NCBI GenBank assembly: GCA_022509165.1
Contig: JAFLTT010000008.1
Location: 1-64,000, forward strand
Direction: 5' to 3'
Length of the DNA: 64,000 bases
Source of the DNA: Muribaculaceae bacterium
GTDB taxonomy: Bacteria; Bacteroidota; Bacteroidia; Bacteroidales; Muribaculaceae
The notes beneath the pieces are model-generated. The model was not told the DNA's origin and searched no databases. It worked only from the letters and a program-made list of their open reading frames with translations. Numbering within the stretch: the first letter of the stretch is position 1; each line of letters opens with the position of its first letter. A program made the translations under genes and the position numbers. Of the stretch, positions 9,769-19,864 are shown piece by piece.

Positions 9769-10674
9769 ATGATAGATCAACTTAAATTAATTGTACAAAC
9801 TGAATATCTTACAGATATCAGAAGCAAAGGATTCTGGATCGGTACCTTTATAGTGCCGATAATAGTGATAGCTTTTGGCGGAATTTGTGGGGTGCTGATG
9901 GCACAAAGTGATTCTTTTGCCAATACCATTAACGACCTTCCCACTCAGCCGGATCCAAATGAAATGACGGCAGCAAAAGCCATTGGAATGATGGCCGGAA
10001 TATTCCTGACTTTCTTTCTGATGATTTACGGAGCTATGATTTTCAATAAAGTAAAGGCAGAGAAATGCAACCGTATAATGGAGATAATCTGTACTTCTGT
10101 TCCCGGAAAGACTCTCATGTTAGGAAAAATCCTTTCAGTAGGACTCACAGGTCTGACTCAATTGCTAATCTGGGGCCTTCTCATTTTTGCCGGGGTTACC
10201 GTTTTCTTTATTATCTTCGGTTTTGATGTTCCCTGGCATTATCTTACCGCAGGAAAAACTTACCTGGCCATCACCTGGACTCTTCTTTATTTCATTGGAG
10301 GATACGTCTTATTCGGCTCGCTTTATGCTGCCTGCGGAGCAATTACAGATAAAGACAACGAGAATCAGGCATACATGACAGTGATAACTTTCGTGCTTTT
10401 AGGAGCCTTCTACTTAGGTCAATTTGCAGTAGATAACGGTGACTCCACATTAGCGGTAATATGCAGTTATATTCCATTTACCTCTCCCACAGTAGGTACT
10501 GTTGCTGCGGTATCGGGTGTTGCACCGATATGGCAGACTGTCACATCACTTGCCGTGCTATATTTTGCAGATCTGATTTGCGTGGGATTTGCCGGTAAAC
10601 TCTACCGCAGTTCGATGTTGCTGAAAGGAAAGCAATTTACACCGAAAGACCTTGTGGTTTTTCTCCGTTCATAA
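9769..10674 (+). CDS. ABC-2 type permease, NatB-like (short form)
   Basis: Membrane partner of the preceding ATPase. The 301-residue protein has the ABC-2 layout. A first helix lies at about residues 20-45 after the NatB-like opening (TEYLTDIRSKGFWIGT). Five further hydrophobic segments run from about residue 68 to 275, and the motif NKVKAEKCNRIMEIICTSVPG falls in the first cytoplasmic loop, as in NatB. It is shorter than B. subtilis-type NatB proteins of about 390-430 residues: the extracytoplasmic loop after the first helix has shrunk to about 25 residues. Its 3' end overlaps miaA, which converges on it, by 38 bp. The family is clear and the substrate unknown. Confidence 0.88.
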   Translation: MIDQLKLIVQTEYLTDIRSKGFWIGTFIVPIIVIAFGGICGVLMAQSDSFANTINDLPTQPDPNEMTAAKAIGMMAGIFLTFFLMIYGAMIFNKVKAEKCNRIMEIICTSVPGKTLMLGKILSVGLTGLTQLLIWGLLIFAGVTVFFIIFGFDVPWHYLTAGKTYLAITWTLLYFIGGYVLFGSLYAACGAITDKDNENQAYMTVITFVLLGAFYLGQFAVDNGDSTLAVICSYIPFTSPTVGTVAAVSGVAPIWQTVTSLAVLYFADLICVGFAGKLYRSSMLLKGKQFTPKDLVVFLRS

Positions 10675-11566
10675 TTGAAACAGATTGGGCAATAAATTCA
10701 TCATGGCTTAAATCATATGGAAGCCAATGAATTTTGAAGCCTCTTCTCTCCATTCCTCGGAACCAAGTCATCTGACGTTTCGCAAACTGATGAATTGCAA
10801 TTTCAAGCTCTCTTACCATTTCTTGGTAAGAGAGCTTTCCTATTACATAGAGGGTTAAATATTTATATTCGAGTCCGTAGTATATTAGATTTTCAGGTGG
10901 AACCCCTGAATTAATAAGATTCTCTACTTCCATTACCATTCCTTTCTCAAGTCGTGAATGAAGCCTTCGGGAAATTCTTTCTCTTCTTTTATCTCTGGGA
11001 ATATCTATCCCGATGATTACACTATCCAAGGGTCTGGAATGAGTTCTATCTGCAGCTGTAGCTTGTTCGGGATTCTGCCGATAAAATTCTTCAATCTCAA
11101 TGGCTCTGACAGCTCTCTTTACAGTGTCAACATCGGTGGTATTATGAAGTTTCTTATATCGCTTGAGAATATCGGTCAATTCCGGAAGGCTCAATTTTTC
11201 CAATCTTTCCCTTAATTCTTGGTTAACAGGTACCTCCGGCAATATTATTCCGGAAAGAACGGTCTCTATATACATACCTGTACCACCACACAATATAGGT
11301 CTCTTCCCTCGGGAGTTGATATCCGATAAAGCGTTATGAAAATCTGAAACAAAACGGTGCAGGTTATATTTCTCACCTGCTTCACATATATCAATTAAAT
11401 GATATGCTACCCCCTCATATTCTTCCAGGTCTTTGCCGGTGCCCAGGTCCATACCTCGGTATACCTGTCGGGAATCCCCACTGATTATTTCACCATCCAG
11501 GTACCGGGCAAGATCCACTGCCCTTGTTGTTTTCCCGGTGGCAGTGGGGCCCAGAATCACGATCAT
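10637..11566 (-). CDS. miaA: tRNA dimethylallyltransferase
   Basis: Adds the dimethylallyl group to A37 of tRNAs that read codons beginning with U. The 309-residue protein has the P-loop GPTATGKTT at its N-terminus, DSRQVYRGMDLGTGK after it, GGTGMYIE near residue 100 and the C-terminal FAKRQMTWFRG motif. The frame extends to 11608, but the ATG at 11564-11566 lies directly before IVILGPTA as in other MiaA proteins. It also overlaps the stop codon of the upstream gene as ATGA, so I chose it. The ABC permease gene converges from the other side and overlaps the last 38 bp. Confidence 0.95.
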   Translation of the reverse strand: MIVILGPTATGKTTRAVDLARYLDGEIISGDSRQVYRGMDLGTGKDLEEYEGVAYHLIDICEAGEKYNLHRFVSDFHNALSDINSRGKRPILCGGTGMYIETVLSGIILPEVPVNQELRERLEKLSLPELTDILKRYKKLHNTTDVDTVKRAVRAIEIEEFYRQNPEQATAADRTHSRPLDSVIIGIDIPRDKRRERISRRLHSRLEKGMVMEVENLINSGVPPENLIYYGLEYKYLTLYVIGKLSYQEMVRELEIAIHQFAKRQMTWFRGMERRGFKIHWLPYDLSHDEFIAQSVSIMNGEKPQGLSV

Positions 11567-12909
11567 CTGGTCTTTTTGCGGGTGTTTTGGGTCTTTTGGC
11601 GCCACCATTTCTTGAGTTTAAACATCGGAGTGTCTGAATTGAAGAGTGACACTTGAATCCATTTATCGTCTTGAAAATCCAGATTTGACCTTCTCACTTC
11701 CGGCAGGTTGAAACTTGGATTGTACGACTTAATCCTGGATTTTCTATAACCTTCCTCATCAAATATCTTCGCTGTAAGCACAATAGTAGCCAGTCGAGTG
11801 ATATCATATAAGGCAAGTTCCGCCATTTTTTGAGGGAAATTGGAATATAAATAAATTACCTTATCAAATGGTACCCATTCTCCGTTGGCACTAAGTTCCG
11901 GATAATCTGAAATATCTCCGTCAAGAAAATAAAAGTAACGTAATAGACTATGTTTATTATCCACCGGACTTTTTCTTCCGAAGAAAAATCTTAACTCTCC
12001 ATTATCAACACCGGTCATCTCTTCCACCGTTTTTTTCACATCAACACCGAACACATCGTTCATATTTTGTTTCGTGAAGAAAGGAGTATCCCAGACCTCA
12101 TTGTGCTCTATACCCGGTTCTTTGGCATGTGGAGTAAGGTACATATAATTACCGCAAATTACATAATACCTAATATAGGTCTTGGAGGTCATATCTCTGA
12201 GCTCCGATGGAGATATCAGCTCATCATGCTCTTTAAGGTCTAAATAGAGATTGTAATATCGCCATGAGAAGTAAATCCAGTCTAATGCAGCTCCTATTAC
12301 GGTGAGCCATGTGAAGATATAATCATCACGACCATTTATATTCACATTGATATAGGCAAATTGATAATAGGCCCATACAGCTAAAGAGAGCACACCGCTC
12401 ATTATAATGAAGTTCTTAATCTGTATATGCACTTCATTATTTAAAATTCCATTAGCACCTCGGTGAATTCCCATCGACAAGCCGCTTTTACATTCAATGC
12501 ACATGGATAACTTTCTATGTTCTAACCATACCAAAGATATCACTATGCAACTGATGGGATTAAGGATAAGAGCAGGAATGAAAGGATCGGTAAAGAATAT
12601 AAACTCGTGTGGCATCTCAAAGAGGCCCCATATATGCATCAGATTTAAAATAATCGTGAAGAAGGCATAAATTACGATACTGTATAGTATGGAAATTGGA
12701 GGTAGAATACAAGATTTTGATACCGACAACTTTTCATTGTAAATATACATATAAAGGGCTGCGGCAATAAGTAATGCTACAACAGGAGAAAGATAATAAG
12801 GAAGAATCTTTGAAAAAACCAAGGTAGCTGTTACAGCAACTATGCATACAGAAAGGTTCCTCCACAACCCATATACTTGTTTACTGTTTATTTTACCTAA
12901 ATCTTTCAT
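11563..12909 (-). CDS. Unknown membrane protein coupled to miaA
   Basis: I do not recognise this 448-residue protein. The N-terminal half has about six hydrophobic segments (near residues 15-35, 38-55, 68-92, 108-125, 168-188 and 203-222). A CIECKSG motif in the middle could bind metal or form a disulfide. The C-terminal 220 residues are soluble and rich in aromatic and charged residues, with no motif I can name. There is no signal peptide apart from the first helix. It ends in an ATGA overlap with miaA, so translation of the two is probably coupled, yet nothing suggests a tRNA role. No clear -7 element is seen in the 257 bp upstream. Confidence 0.75.
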   Translation of the reverse strand: MKDLGKINSKQVYGLWRNLSVCIVAVTATLVFSKILPYYLSPVVALLIAAALYMYIYNEKLSVSKSCILPPISILYSIVIYAFFTIILNLMHIWGLFEMPHEFIFFTDPFIPALILNPISCIVISLVWLEHRKLSMCIECKSGLSMGIHRGANGILNNEVHIQIKNFIIMSGVLSLAVWAYYQFAYINVNINGRDDYIFTWLTVIGAALDWIYFSWRYYNLYLDLKEHDELISPSELRDMTSKTYIRYYVICGNYMYLTPHAKEPGIEHNEVWDTPFFTKQNMNDVFGVDVKKTVEEMTGVDNGELRFFFGRKSPVDNKHSLLRYFYFLDGDISDYPELSANGEWVPFDKVIYLYSNFPQKMAELALYDITRLATIVLTAKIFDEEGYRKSRIKSYNPSFNLPEVRRSNLDFQDDKWIQVSLFNSDTPMFKLKKWWRQKTQNTRKKTR

Positions 12910-13112
12910 TAGAAAAGATGTTTTCTTAAATTATTTTTCTGAGTTTTCTAAGTCAACTGAATATTTCACTTTCCTTAGAGTTAAAATTTTTGGAAATCGG
13001 ACAGAGTTAGGATAGATTAATTCCAATGTTACAACGTTCACAAGTTGAAAAAAGTTTAACAATCCTATTATTGATTTTATCTCAAAGGAATAGTCTGAGG
13101 CTCTTCATGTTG

Positions 13113-13139
13113 TCATTATTGCCCTTAAGACAATAATGA
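13113..13139. repeat. Perfect 9-bp inverted repeat downstream of the DPP4 gene
   Basis: TCATTATTG and CAATAATGA flank a 9 bp loop. It lies 27 bp after the DPP4 stop codon in the gap before the unknown membrane protein gene. No T-run follows on either strand, so it is not a standard terminator. It may be an operator, an mRNA-stabilising hairpin or chance in AT-rich DNA. Confidence 0.4.
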
Positions 13140-13166
13140 TAATCTATAAAGTCTGTTAAACCGGTA

Positions 13167-15338
13167 TTATTTTAGGTTTAGATTAAGAAAATCGTTAATT
13201 TTTCTAAACAATTGTACTCTTGCATCACACATCCTAAGACTATGCTCGAAACCGGCATATATCATCATATCACAAACCTTGCCCTCTGAAGATAGCTTGG
13301 AAGTATATTTTAGTGTGTTATATAAATGCACATTGTCATCATCGCTTCCGGAAATCACAAGCAGTCGGGCATTAAGATTAGGTGTATACGTAAGAGCAGA
13401 AGAGGAAACATATCCGTTAGCATTAACAGCCGGTGTCCGCATAAATCTTTCGGTATAAATACCGTCATAAAATCTCCAGTCAGACACAGGAGCCATTGCT
13501 ACTCCCGCTTTAAGTGGTGAATTCTTTGCACCCACTTCCATTAGTGTCATGTATCCTCCATAACTCCATCCGAAACATCCCATTCTATTTGAATCTACAT
13601 ATGGAAGTGATCCAAAATATTTCACCGCTGAAAGCTGGTCCTGGGTTTCAAGGTCTCCTAACTTAAGATATACACATTTTGTCCATTCATTGGTCCGGTT
13701 GCCAGTGCCACGGCCGTCCACACAGGCTACAATGTATCCTTGAGACGCAAGGTAAAAGATCCCTTCCATACGCCACTTGTCGAGCACTTCCTGAGATTCC
13801 GGGCCATTATACTGATACATTACCAAAGGATATTTCTTAGCTGCATCAAAATTCAACGGCTTAATCATGTATGCGTTCATATCCTCTCCTACCGAGTTCT
13901 TAACTTTCAAGAACTCCATTTTTGGGGCTGAAGCATATTTTGCGGCATACTCCCTATTCATCTCAAGTTCTGCCAACTTGGCGCCCGATGCATTGCAGAT
14001 GGTATATTGGGTAGGAGTGGTACTGCTGCTAAAGGTCTTCACAAAATAATTCATATTGCTACTGAAAGCTGCTGAAGAAGTACCTGTGTTCCCGGTAAGA
14101 TTTTTTAATACTCCTTTAGAATCTACACTCATTACACTCCTATAAATAGGACCTAAATAAGTGGATTGAATATAATGTATGCCCCTTTTATCGCAACCAT
14201 AATACCCTGTTACATTGAAATCTCCTTTCGTGAGAGTCCTTTTTAATACACCGTTATAATCATATAGATATAAATGCTTATAACCTGACTTTTCACTGCA
14301 AAACACAATCTCATTGGCATTATAATGTGTAATACCATATACATCGGGGCTTACCCATGTGGTGCTTTCTTCGGTAATAAGCAGACGGCTAACGGTAGAA
14401 GCAGGATTGACACTGTAAAGTTGCAATCTGTTCTGTTCCCTGTTCAGCACCATTACCATCAGTCTGTTACCATTCTCTCCAAACATTATAGAAGGGATAT
14501 AGTCATCTGTGGCAGTAGGTATATCCATTTTTTTTGTTGTCTTGTTATCAAGATTATAGGCATGCACACTCACCTCAGAGTTCTTAAAGCCCGGGAGCAT
14601 ATATTTATATGAATATACTGAGGGATAAAGATCTCCCAATGGATCGGAATTGCAGAAACTTCTGTATTGGTCGAATTGATATTCCGGAACTTCGCTTTCA
14701 TTAAACTTCACATAGGCCAGAACAGTGTCATCAGCATTCCAGCACATCATTGTGAGAAGATCAAATTCCTCTTCATAACTCCAGTCAGGTATACCGTTTA
14801 TTATTTTTCCCTGTTCACCATCGGTAGTGATGGCTGCATCTATTTTATAGTCAAGATTTGATATCCAGACATTGTTGTCTCTTTCGTATGCCACATACCT
14901 GCCATCGTGTGATATTGTGGCTCCTCTTTGTTTCCCTTTGTCGCTTACTCGGGCAAGAGTGCTCCTGAAAGTATCGTAAACATAGTAATCAGCCCTGAAA
15001 CTGTAGCGATATATCTTCTCGCTATTATTCCAAAGAAGTATTTTCTTTCCGTTATCACTGATTTTGAATCCTTCGAAATCATCAATCTTAAGGTCTCCTT
15101 TCACGGTGGCAAGATTGAAGAGCTCTCCGGTCTTCTTACCGGATTGATAACTGTATTTCTCAATGGCCATGCCATCATCACTTATGGCGGCAAAACTCTC
15201 TCCGTCGGCCAAGGGTGTAATATCTTTTATTCCCTTTGGCCAGGTATTTTTTAAGTCGCAATAATCAGATATGGTAAGTTGTGCAGTGCCGGTAAAAACA
15301 GTCACAGCAATAGCCAAAAAGAAAAATAGTCTTTTCAT
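13167..15338 (-). CDS. Dipeptidyl peptidase IV, S9 family, exported
   Basis: Serine peptidase that removes X-Pro or X-Ala dipeptides from peptide N-termini. The 723-residue protein starts with a signal peptide (MKRLFFFLAIAVTVFTGTAQ). The eight-bladed propeller region (about 30-480) contains the substrate-binding EEEF motif near residue 190. The alpha/beta hydrolase domain has the nucleophile in GWSYGGYMT (near residue 595), the Asp in GSDDDNVH and the His in EHSLR, so the triad is complete. It is probably periplasmic or anchored on the outer membrane and feeds on peptides. It is a single gene between proS and the unknown membrane protein, with gaps of 90 and 257 bp. A second S9 peptidase lies at 44372. 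Confidence 0.94.
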   Translation of the reverse strand: MKRLFFFLAIAVTVFTGTAQLTISDYCDLKNTWPKGIKDITPLADGESFAAISDDGMAIEKYSYQSGKKTGELFNLATVKGDLKIDDFEGFKISDNGKKILLWNNSEKIYRYSFRADYYVYDTFRSTLARVSDKGKQRGATISHDGRYVAYERDNNVWISNLDYKIDAAITTDGEQGKIINGIPDWSYEEEFDLLTMMCWNADDTVLAYVKFNESEVPEYQFDQYRSFCNSDPLGDLYPSVYSYKYMLPGFKNSEVSVHAYNLDNKTTKKMDIPTATDDYIPSIMFGENGNRLMVMVLNREQNRLQLYSVNPASTVSRLLITEESTTWVSPDVYGITHYNANEIVFCSEKSGYKHLYLYDYNGVLKRTLTKGDFNVTGYYGCDKRGIHYIQSTYLGPIYRSVMSVDSKGVLKNLTGNTGTSSAAFSSNMNYFVKTFSSSTTPTQYTICNASGAKLAELEMNREYAAKYASAPKMEFLKVKNSVGEDMNAYMIKPLNFDAAKKYPLVMYQYNGPESQEVLDKWRMEGIFYLASQGYIVACVDGRGTGNRTNEWTKCVYLKLGDLETQDQLSAVKYFGSLPYVDSNRMGCFGWSYGGYMTLMEVGAKNSPLKAGVAMAPVSDWRFYDGIYTERFMRTPAVNANGYVSSSALTYTPNLNARLLVISGSDDDNVHLYNTLKYTSKLSSEGKVCDMMIYAGFEHSLRMCDARVQLFRKINDFLNLNLK

Positions 15339-15428
15339 CAGTATTGTCTATCTTTTCTTGATTTAATTCTTAATTTTAATTCTCGAACTTGAAGACAGAA
15401 TATTATTTTTACCTTAATGCAATCTATT

Positions 15429-16910
15429 TTAATAGGCACGGGCTATAATTACACGCCTTTTGGATGGTTTCCCGGTTACCATGCATACACCCTCTTCATC
15501 CTCTCCATCTAAAGGTATGCAACGAATGGTGGCCTTTGTTTCTTCCTTTATTCTTTCTTCAGTTTCAGTAGTTCCGTCCCAATGGGCTAAAAAGAAACCG
15601 CCGTTCTCTATTTTCTCTTTGAACTCTTCATAAGAATCTACCTTAAAGGTATTTTCTTCACGCAGTTTCAACGCTCTTTGGAAGAGAGAATCCTGGATAC
15701 TTTGCAATTCTTCTTCTATTCTTTTCACTATTCCTTCTAAAGGCACCGTCTCCTTTTCCAGGGTATCTCTTCGCATTAACTCCACAGTGCCATTCTCCAG
15801 GTCACGGGCACCGATTGCAAGTCTCACAGGTACACCCTTCAATTCATAATCGGCGAATTTAAATCCCGGTCTACGGTTATCGGCGTCATCATATTTTACA
15901 CTGATTCCCTGTTTTCTTAATTCTTCCACTATAGGATGCACACTCTTTGTGATAGCATCTTTTTGCTCCACGCTCTTATATATCGGCACAATTACCACTT
16001 GTATGGGAGCAAGTTTTGGAGGAAGGACTAATCCGTTGTCGTCAGAATGGGTCATTATTAAGGCTCCCATAAGTCTTGTAGACACACCCCAGGAGTTGGC
16101 CCATACATATTCCGGTTTATTCTCTTTATTAATAAAAGTCACATTGAAGGCCTTGGCAAAATTTTGACCCAGATTATGAGAAGTTCCACTCTGCAAGGCT
16201 TTCCCATCCTGCATCATTGCTTCGATGGTATAAGTGTTTACCGCTCCGGCGAAACGCTCATTCTCGCTTTTCACGCCTTTTATCACGGGCATAGCCATAT
16301 ACTTTTCGGCAAAATCTGCGTATACGTTAATCATCTGCACAGTTCGCGCTTCGGATTCTTCGGCTGTTTCATGTGCGCAGTGTCCTTCTTGCCAAAGGAA
16401 CTCAGACGTGCGAAGAAACATCCTGGTGCGCATTTCCCACCTCATCACATTGGCCCATTGATTAATCAGAAGTGGGAGATCACGATAACTATGTATCCAA
16501 TTCTTATATGTGTCCCAGATTATGGTTTCTGACGTAGGACGAATCACGAATTCCTCTTCCAATCTTGCTTCGGGATCTACTATTACTCCACTTCCGTCGG
16601 GAGCATTTTTAAGCCTATAGTGTGTTACAACCGCACATTCCTTGGCAAATCCCTCTACATGTTCTGCTTCACGGCAAAGAAATGACTTCGGTATTAGTAA
16701 TGGGAAATAAGCGTTTTGAACTCCAGTTGCCTTGAACATTGAATCCAGTGTCTGTTGCATCTTTTCCCAGATGGCATATCCGTATGGTTTGATCACCATA
16801 CAACCGCGCACCGGGCTCTGCTCTGCCAGGTCTGCTTTTATCACCAGCTCATTATACCATTTTGAATAATCTTCGCTCCTTTTTGTAAGGTCTTTCAGTT
16901 CTTTTGCCAT
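15429..16910 (-). CDS. proS: Prolyl-tRNA synthetase (short, archaeal/eukaryotic-type)
   Basis: Charges tRNA-Pro. The 493-residue protein lacks the inserted editing domain of the E. coli type (about 570 residues). It has the extra C-terminal domain of the archaeal/eukaryotic type, with a Cys-containing region ending in RRVIIARAY. Class II motifs are present: motif 1 around [11 protein letters not shown], motif 2 as [20 protein letters not shown] (near residue 155) and motif 3 as [12 protein letters not shown]. Without the INS domain, mischarged Ala-tRNA-Pro would need a separate editing protein. It follows the DUF4293 gene by 46 bp and probably uses its promoter at 17472-17502. Confidence 0.96.
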   Translation of the reverse strand: MAKELKDLTKRSEDYSKWYNELVIKADLAEQSPVRGCMVIKPYGYAIWEKMQQTLDSMFKATGVQNAYFPLLIPKSFLCREAEHVEGFAKECAVVTHYRLKNAPDGSGVIVDPEARLEEEFVIRPTSETIIWDTYKNWIHSYRDLPLLINQWANVMRWEMRTRMFLRTSEFLWQEGHCAHETAEESEARTVQMINVYADFAEKYMAMPVIKGVKSENERFAGAVNTYTIEAMMQDGKALQSGTSHNLGQNFAKAFNVTFINKENKPEYVWANSWGVSTRLMGALIMTHSDDNGLVLPPKLAPIQVVIVPIYKSVEQKDAITKSVHPIVEELRKQGISVKYDDADNRRPGFKFADYELKGVPVRLAIGARDLENGTVELMRRDTLEKETVPLEGIVKRIEEELQSIQDSLFQRALKLREENTFKVDSYEEFKEKIENGGFFLAHWDGTTETEERIKEETKATIRCIPLDGEDEEGVCMVTGKPSKRRVIIARAY

Positions 16911-16956
16911 ATCGAATTTTAACTTAACTTTTGATTCCCTTTTCCTGTTATAGTTT

Positions 16957-17424
16957 TTATCTTAACCTATCGGCGGCTTTTAACAAAGAATAATCCTGGG
17001 CCATCCTATAATAGGCGAAAATCGCACTGAACAATGCTATGAAGGGACAAATTATAGTTGTTTTCCAATAAATCCATCCTCCCTCGATCGCCCTGAAACC
17101 AAGCAAACCGGCTACACAACATTCTGCCACGATAAAGAGTATGGCAACCATGCAAACTTTTTGTTGCAACTTGATATTTTTGAATAAGAAAATATCAAGC
17201 AAGAGAAGAACGATTGTGGTGAGGGAAAGCATAAATAAATACCACGTATGAATCACCATAGGAGGGCGACCATCGGTAGGAATACCCTGCTCATAGAATC
17301 CAAGTCCGGTAAGTGTAAAGGTATAATCAGGAGTTGTAACAATCCCAAAAGGGATGAATGTAAAACATGCCATTACGGCCGCTGCTATGAACAATAACAC
17401 CGTCTGCCAGCGTTGTATAACCAT
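16957..17424 (-). CDS. DUF4293 family membrane protein
   Basis: A 155-residue inner-membrane protein of a family found in Bacteroidetes and without known function. Four hydrophobic segments are visible (about residues 8-28, 60-82, 90-112 and 122-142), preceded by the conserved opening [13 protein letters not shown] short extracytoplasmic loop with GIPTDGRPP lies between the first two. A complete promoter precedes it and proS follows after 46 bp. Expression with proS is therefore likely, although the two proteins have no known functional link. Confidence 0.85.
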   Translation of the reverse strand: MVIQRWQTVLLFIAAAVMACFTFIPFGIVTTPDYTFTLTGLGFYEQGIPTDGRPPMVIHTWYLFMLSLTTIVLLLLDIFLFKNIKLQQKVCMVAILFIVAECCVAGLLGFRAIEGGWIYWKTTIICPFIALFSAIFAYYRMAQDYSLLKAADRLR

Positions 17425-17471
17425 TTTTCCTTATTTTTTTTATTTATTTATGCTCTTTGTTTTTCTATTTG

Positions 17472-17502
17472 CAAAGTTAATGCTTTATGGCCAATTCCCA
17501 AA
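17472..17502 (-). promoter_or_regulatory. Bacteroidetes-type promoter of DUF4293-proS
   Basis: On the minus strand TTTG (17499-17502), a 19 bp spacer and TAACTTTG (17472-17479) match the consensus. The start site would lie near 17467, about 43 nt before the ATG. Confidence 0.75.
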
Positions 17503-17637
17503 GTTACTCAGGCCCGACTTTTAGGGCCTATTAACCAATTTTATACCCCTCATTTCTTATGATTTTATTTTAGCATTTTTATTTTCATCATTATGGCACA
17601 TTATTTGTTTATATTTTAAAGACTAAATTTATTTATT

Positions 17638-19845
17638 ATGGGGAACAATACATCTGCCCTACAGACTTTTGAAAAGATTCAGAAACTTATCAATTCATCA
17701 CGTTTCAACGAAGCGTTTCGCTTATTGACAATTCAAATGAAACGCTATCCTAATCTTCAAAAGGATTTGGAGGCACTTTTAAGTCTCGAGTCTACATATA
17801 GATACATGCTTGATTATCTTTCCACCGGAAATAATGATCCCTCCCTTAAGGAGGTAGTTGAACAGATTCGCGATGGTTTACATAGCGCTAATGATTTGAC
17901 TTTAAGAGAGACAAAACTTACTGACAGTTCGGACATATATTCCTCTACCCGTAGATTGGAAGCTTTAAGGAATTCCTCATTTCTTAATAAATTTGTTGTT
18001 TTCGAGAAGGCTTTTCTTAATGATAATGAAAATTATAAAGATACCTTAGACACCGATTCTTTAAAAATTTCTGTGGAGCAGGCTGCGGCCTTAGATGAAT
18101 TGTTTAATTATGTATGGACAATGAAAGGTGCTCCTCAGGAAGAATATGAAGAAATCTCAAAGGCACTGGATAATCCACAATGGCCCGATTATTTCAAGGC
18201 ACTGATGCTTTCTGCATTGATTCTTGGAAATATTTCTTATTTTGATTCAAACTCCTTTGATATACTTCTGAATCAGTATGAAACGGCTACTTCTCCATCT
18301 GTTAAAGCGAGGGCAATCATTGGAGTTTTATTAATTTCCTTGCTTTATCCTTCAAGGGTTTCGGGCAATCTTAAACTCCGTACAAGGCTTATTCTTGCTG
18401 CTGATGATGACCTGAAGAAACTTGCCAACGACGTTTTATTAAGTATAATTCGCACATACGATACGAAGCGGATTGACAATAAAATGAGAAACGAGGTAAT
18501 TCCGGGGCTGATGAAGATTCAGCCGCAGATTTTAGACAAAATGCGCAACTTGTCTTCAGATTCTGAAGATTTTCTTTCAGATATGAATCCTAATTGGGAA
18601 GAAATGTTAGAAAACAGTGAACTTGGAGAAAAACTCCAGGAAATCAATGACATGCAACTTGATGGTGCAGACGTAATGGTCACTGCATTTTCCAATCTAA
18701 AAAATTTCCCGTTTTTTAAGAAGATTTCCAATTGGTTTATACCCTTTGTTCCGGGAAATTATGAATTCGATTCCCTTCCCATTCATAAGGATTCACACAC
18801 TGCTTCAAGGCTTACTGCCATCATGTGCGAATCCGATCTTCATTCATTCTTATTATCTCTTTCTGCCATGCCTGAGACCAACAGAAACCAGATGCTTTCC
18901 AATATTGAAAGCCAGATGAAGGAGGCCCAGGAGGCAATGAGTGATGCCATAGGTGAAACATATGAAAAAGTTCTGGCTAAAAAAATACGTCAGGCCTTAC
19001 AGGATATATACCGGTTTTTCAAATTTTATAGCCGTAAAGATGACTTCCGGGATCCTTTCGGCCAACCATTCCTTGCCACTCATATTAAACCCCTAATGCC
19101 ATTACTTGGAATTGATCTGGATAATGTGAAAATAGTATCGGATTTCTATTTCAAGAATAAGTATTTTGAAGAAGCGGCAGAATTGTTTGAAATGATAAAT
19201 TCTGAAAAATCCGATCCTCAACTATGGGAGAAAATAGGGTTTAGTTATGATCGGTTAAGAAACTATCCGAAGGCAATCGAATGGTATAAAAAATCCGAAC
19301 TTATAAATCCCGAAAATCCATGGCTCATAAAGCAATTGGCAATAGCTCTGAAAAATGCCGGGAAGACAACTGAAGCCCTTGAATATTATGACCGGGCATT
19401 AGAAAACGAACCGGAAAATTTTCATCTGCTGTTGAGTGCCGGACAATGCAGTCTGGAAGCCGGTAAACCTACTGAGGCTTTACAGCATTTCTATCATGCA
19501 CAGTATCTTAAACCGGAAAAAATAGGTGTGCAGAGAGCGATAGCATGGGCAGAATTAATGGCTAATAATTTTGACAAGGCCCGGTCTCAATATGAAAAGG
19601 TCATGGCCCATTCAAAAGCGGATAAAACCGATTTTCTTAATGCAGCTCACTGTGAACTTGCAATGGGTAATTTCAGCAAGGCGTTGTCACTTTATAAAAA
19701 GTTTGTGGAAGCAAATCCGGAAAAAGACATTACTCCTCTTCTTCTGGCCTTTAAGGAAGATACTTTAGCCTTGAAACAATTAAATATCAAGACTTCTGAT
19801 CTGAGACTAATTGTGGATAAGATCCGTTATGATCTTTCTGAATAG
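17638..19845 (+). CDS. Tetratricopeptide-repeat protein, cytoplasmic
   Basis: A 735-residue protein without signal peptide or membrane segments. The first 500 residues are helical and acidic, with long charged stretches and no motif I recognise. From about residue 500 to 690 there are five to six TPR-like units, with the usual W-x-x-I-G-x-x-Y and A-x-x-x-Y-x-x-A/L spacing, for example at LWEKIGFSYDRLRNYPKAIE. TPR arrays bind other proteins, so a scaffold or chaperone role is plausible but not shown. It converges on dnaA with a 10 bp gap, and a small hairpin with a T-run overlaps its stop codon. The upstream region has AT-rich promoter-like DNA but no full consensus. Confidence 0.9.
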   Translation: MGNNTSALQTFEKIQKLINSSRFNEAFRLLTIQMKRYPNLQKDLEALLSLESTYRYMLDYLSTGNNDPSLKEVVEQIRDGLHSANDLTLRETKLTDSSDIYSSTRRLEALRNSSFLNKFVVFEKAFLNDNENYKDTLDTDSLKISVEQAAALDELFNYVWTMKGAPQEEYEEISKALDNPQWPDYFKALMLSALILGNISYFDSNSFDILLNQYETATSPSVKARAIIGVLLISLLYPSRVSGNLKLRTRLILAADDDLKKLANDVLLSIIRTYDTKRIDNKMRNEVIPGLMKIQPQILDKMRNLSSDSEDFLSDMNPNWEEMLENSELGEKLQEINDMQLDGADVMVTAFSNLKNFPFFKKISNWFIPFVPGNYEFDSLPIHKDSHTASRLTAIMCESDLHSFLLSLSAMPETNRNQMLSNIESQMKEAQEAMSDAIGETYEKVLAKKIRQALQDIYRFFKFYSRKDDFRDPFGQPFLATHIKPLMPLLGIDLDNVKIVSDFYFKNKYFEEAAELFEMINSEKSDPQLWEKIGFSYDRLRNYPKAIEWYKKSELINPENPWLIKQLAIALKNAGKTTEALEYYDRALENEPENFHLLLSAGQCSLEAGKPTEALQHFYHAQYLKPEKIGVQRAIAWAELMANNFDKARSQYEKVMAHSKADKTDFLNAAHCELAMGNFSKALSLYKKFVEANPEKDITPLLLAFKEDTLALKQLNIKTSDLRLIVDKIRYDLSE

Positions 19846-19864
19846 GCTTGTAAGTCTATTTTTT
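19841..19864 (+). terminator. Short hairpin and T-run at the end of the TPR gene
   Basis: AATAGGCT and AGTCTATT pair around a 4 nt loop (one G-U pair), and a run of T follows to 19864. The hairpin includes the stop codon of the TPR gene. The stem is short and AT-rich, so it may be weak. Confidence 0.45.

Noticed and set aside
13113..13139. Inverted repeat as a terminator of the DPP4 gene
   Set aside because: The stem is AT-rich and no T-run follows on the minus strand, so I list it only as an inverted repeat.
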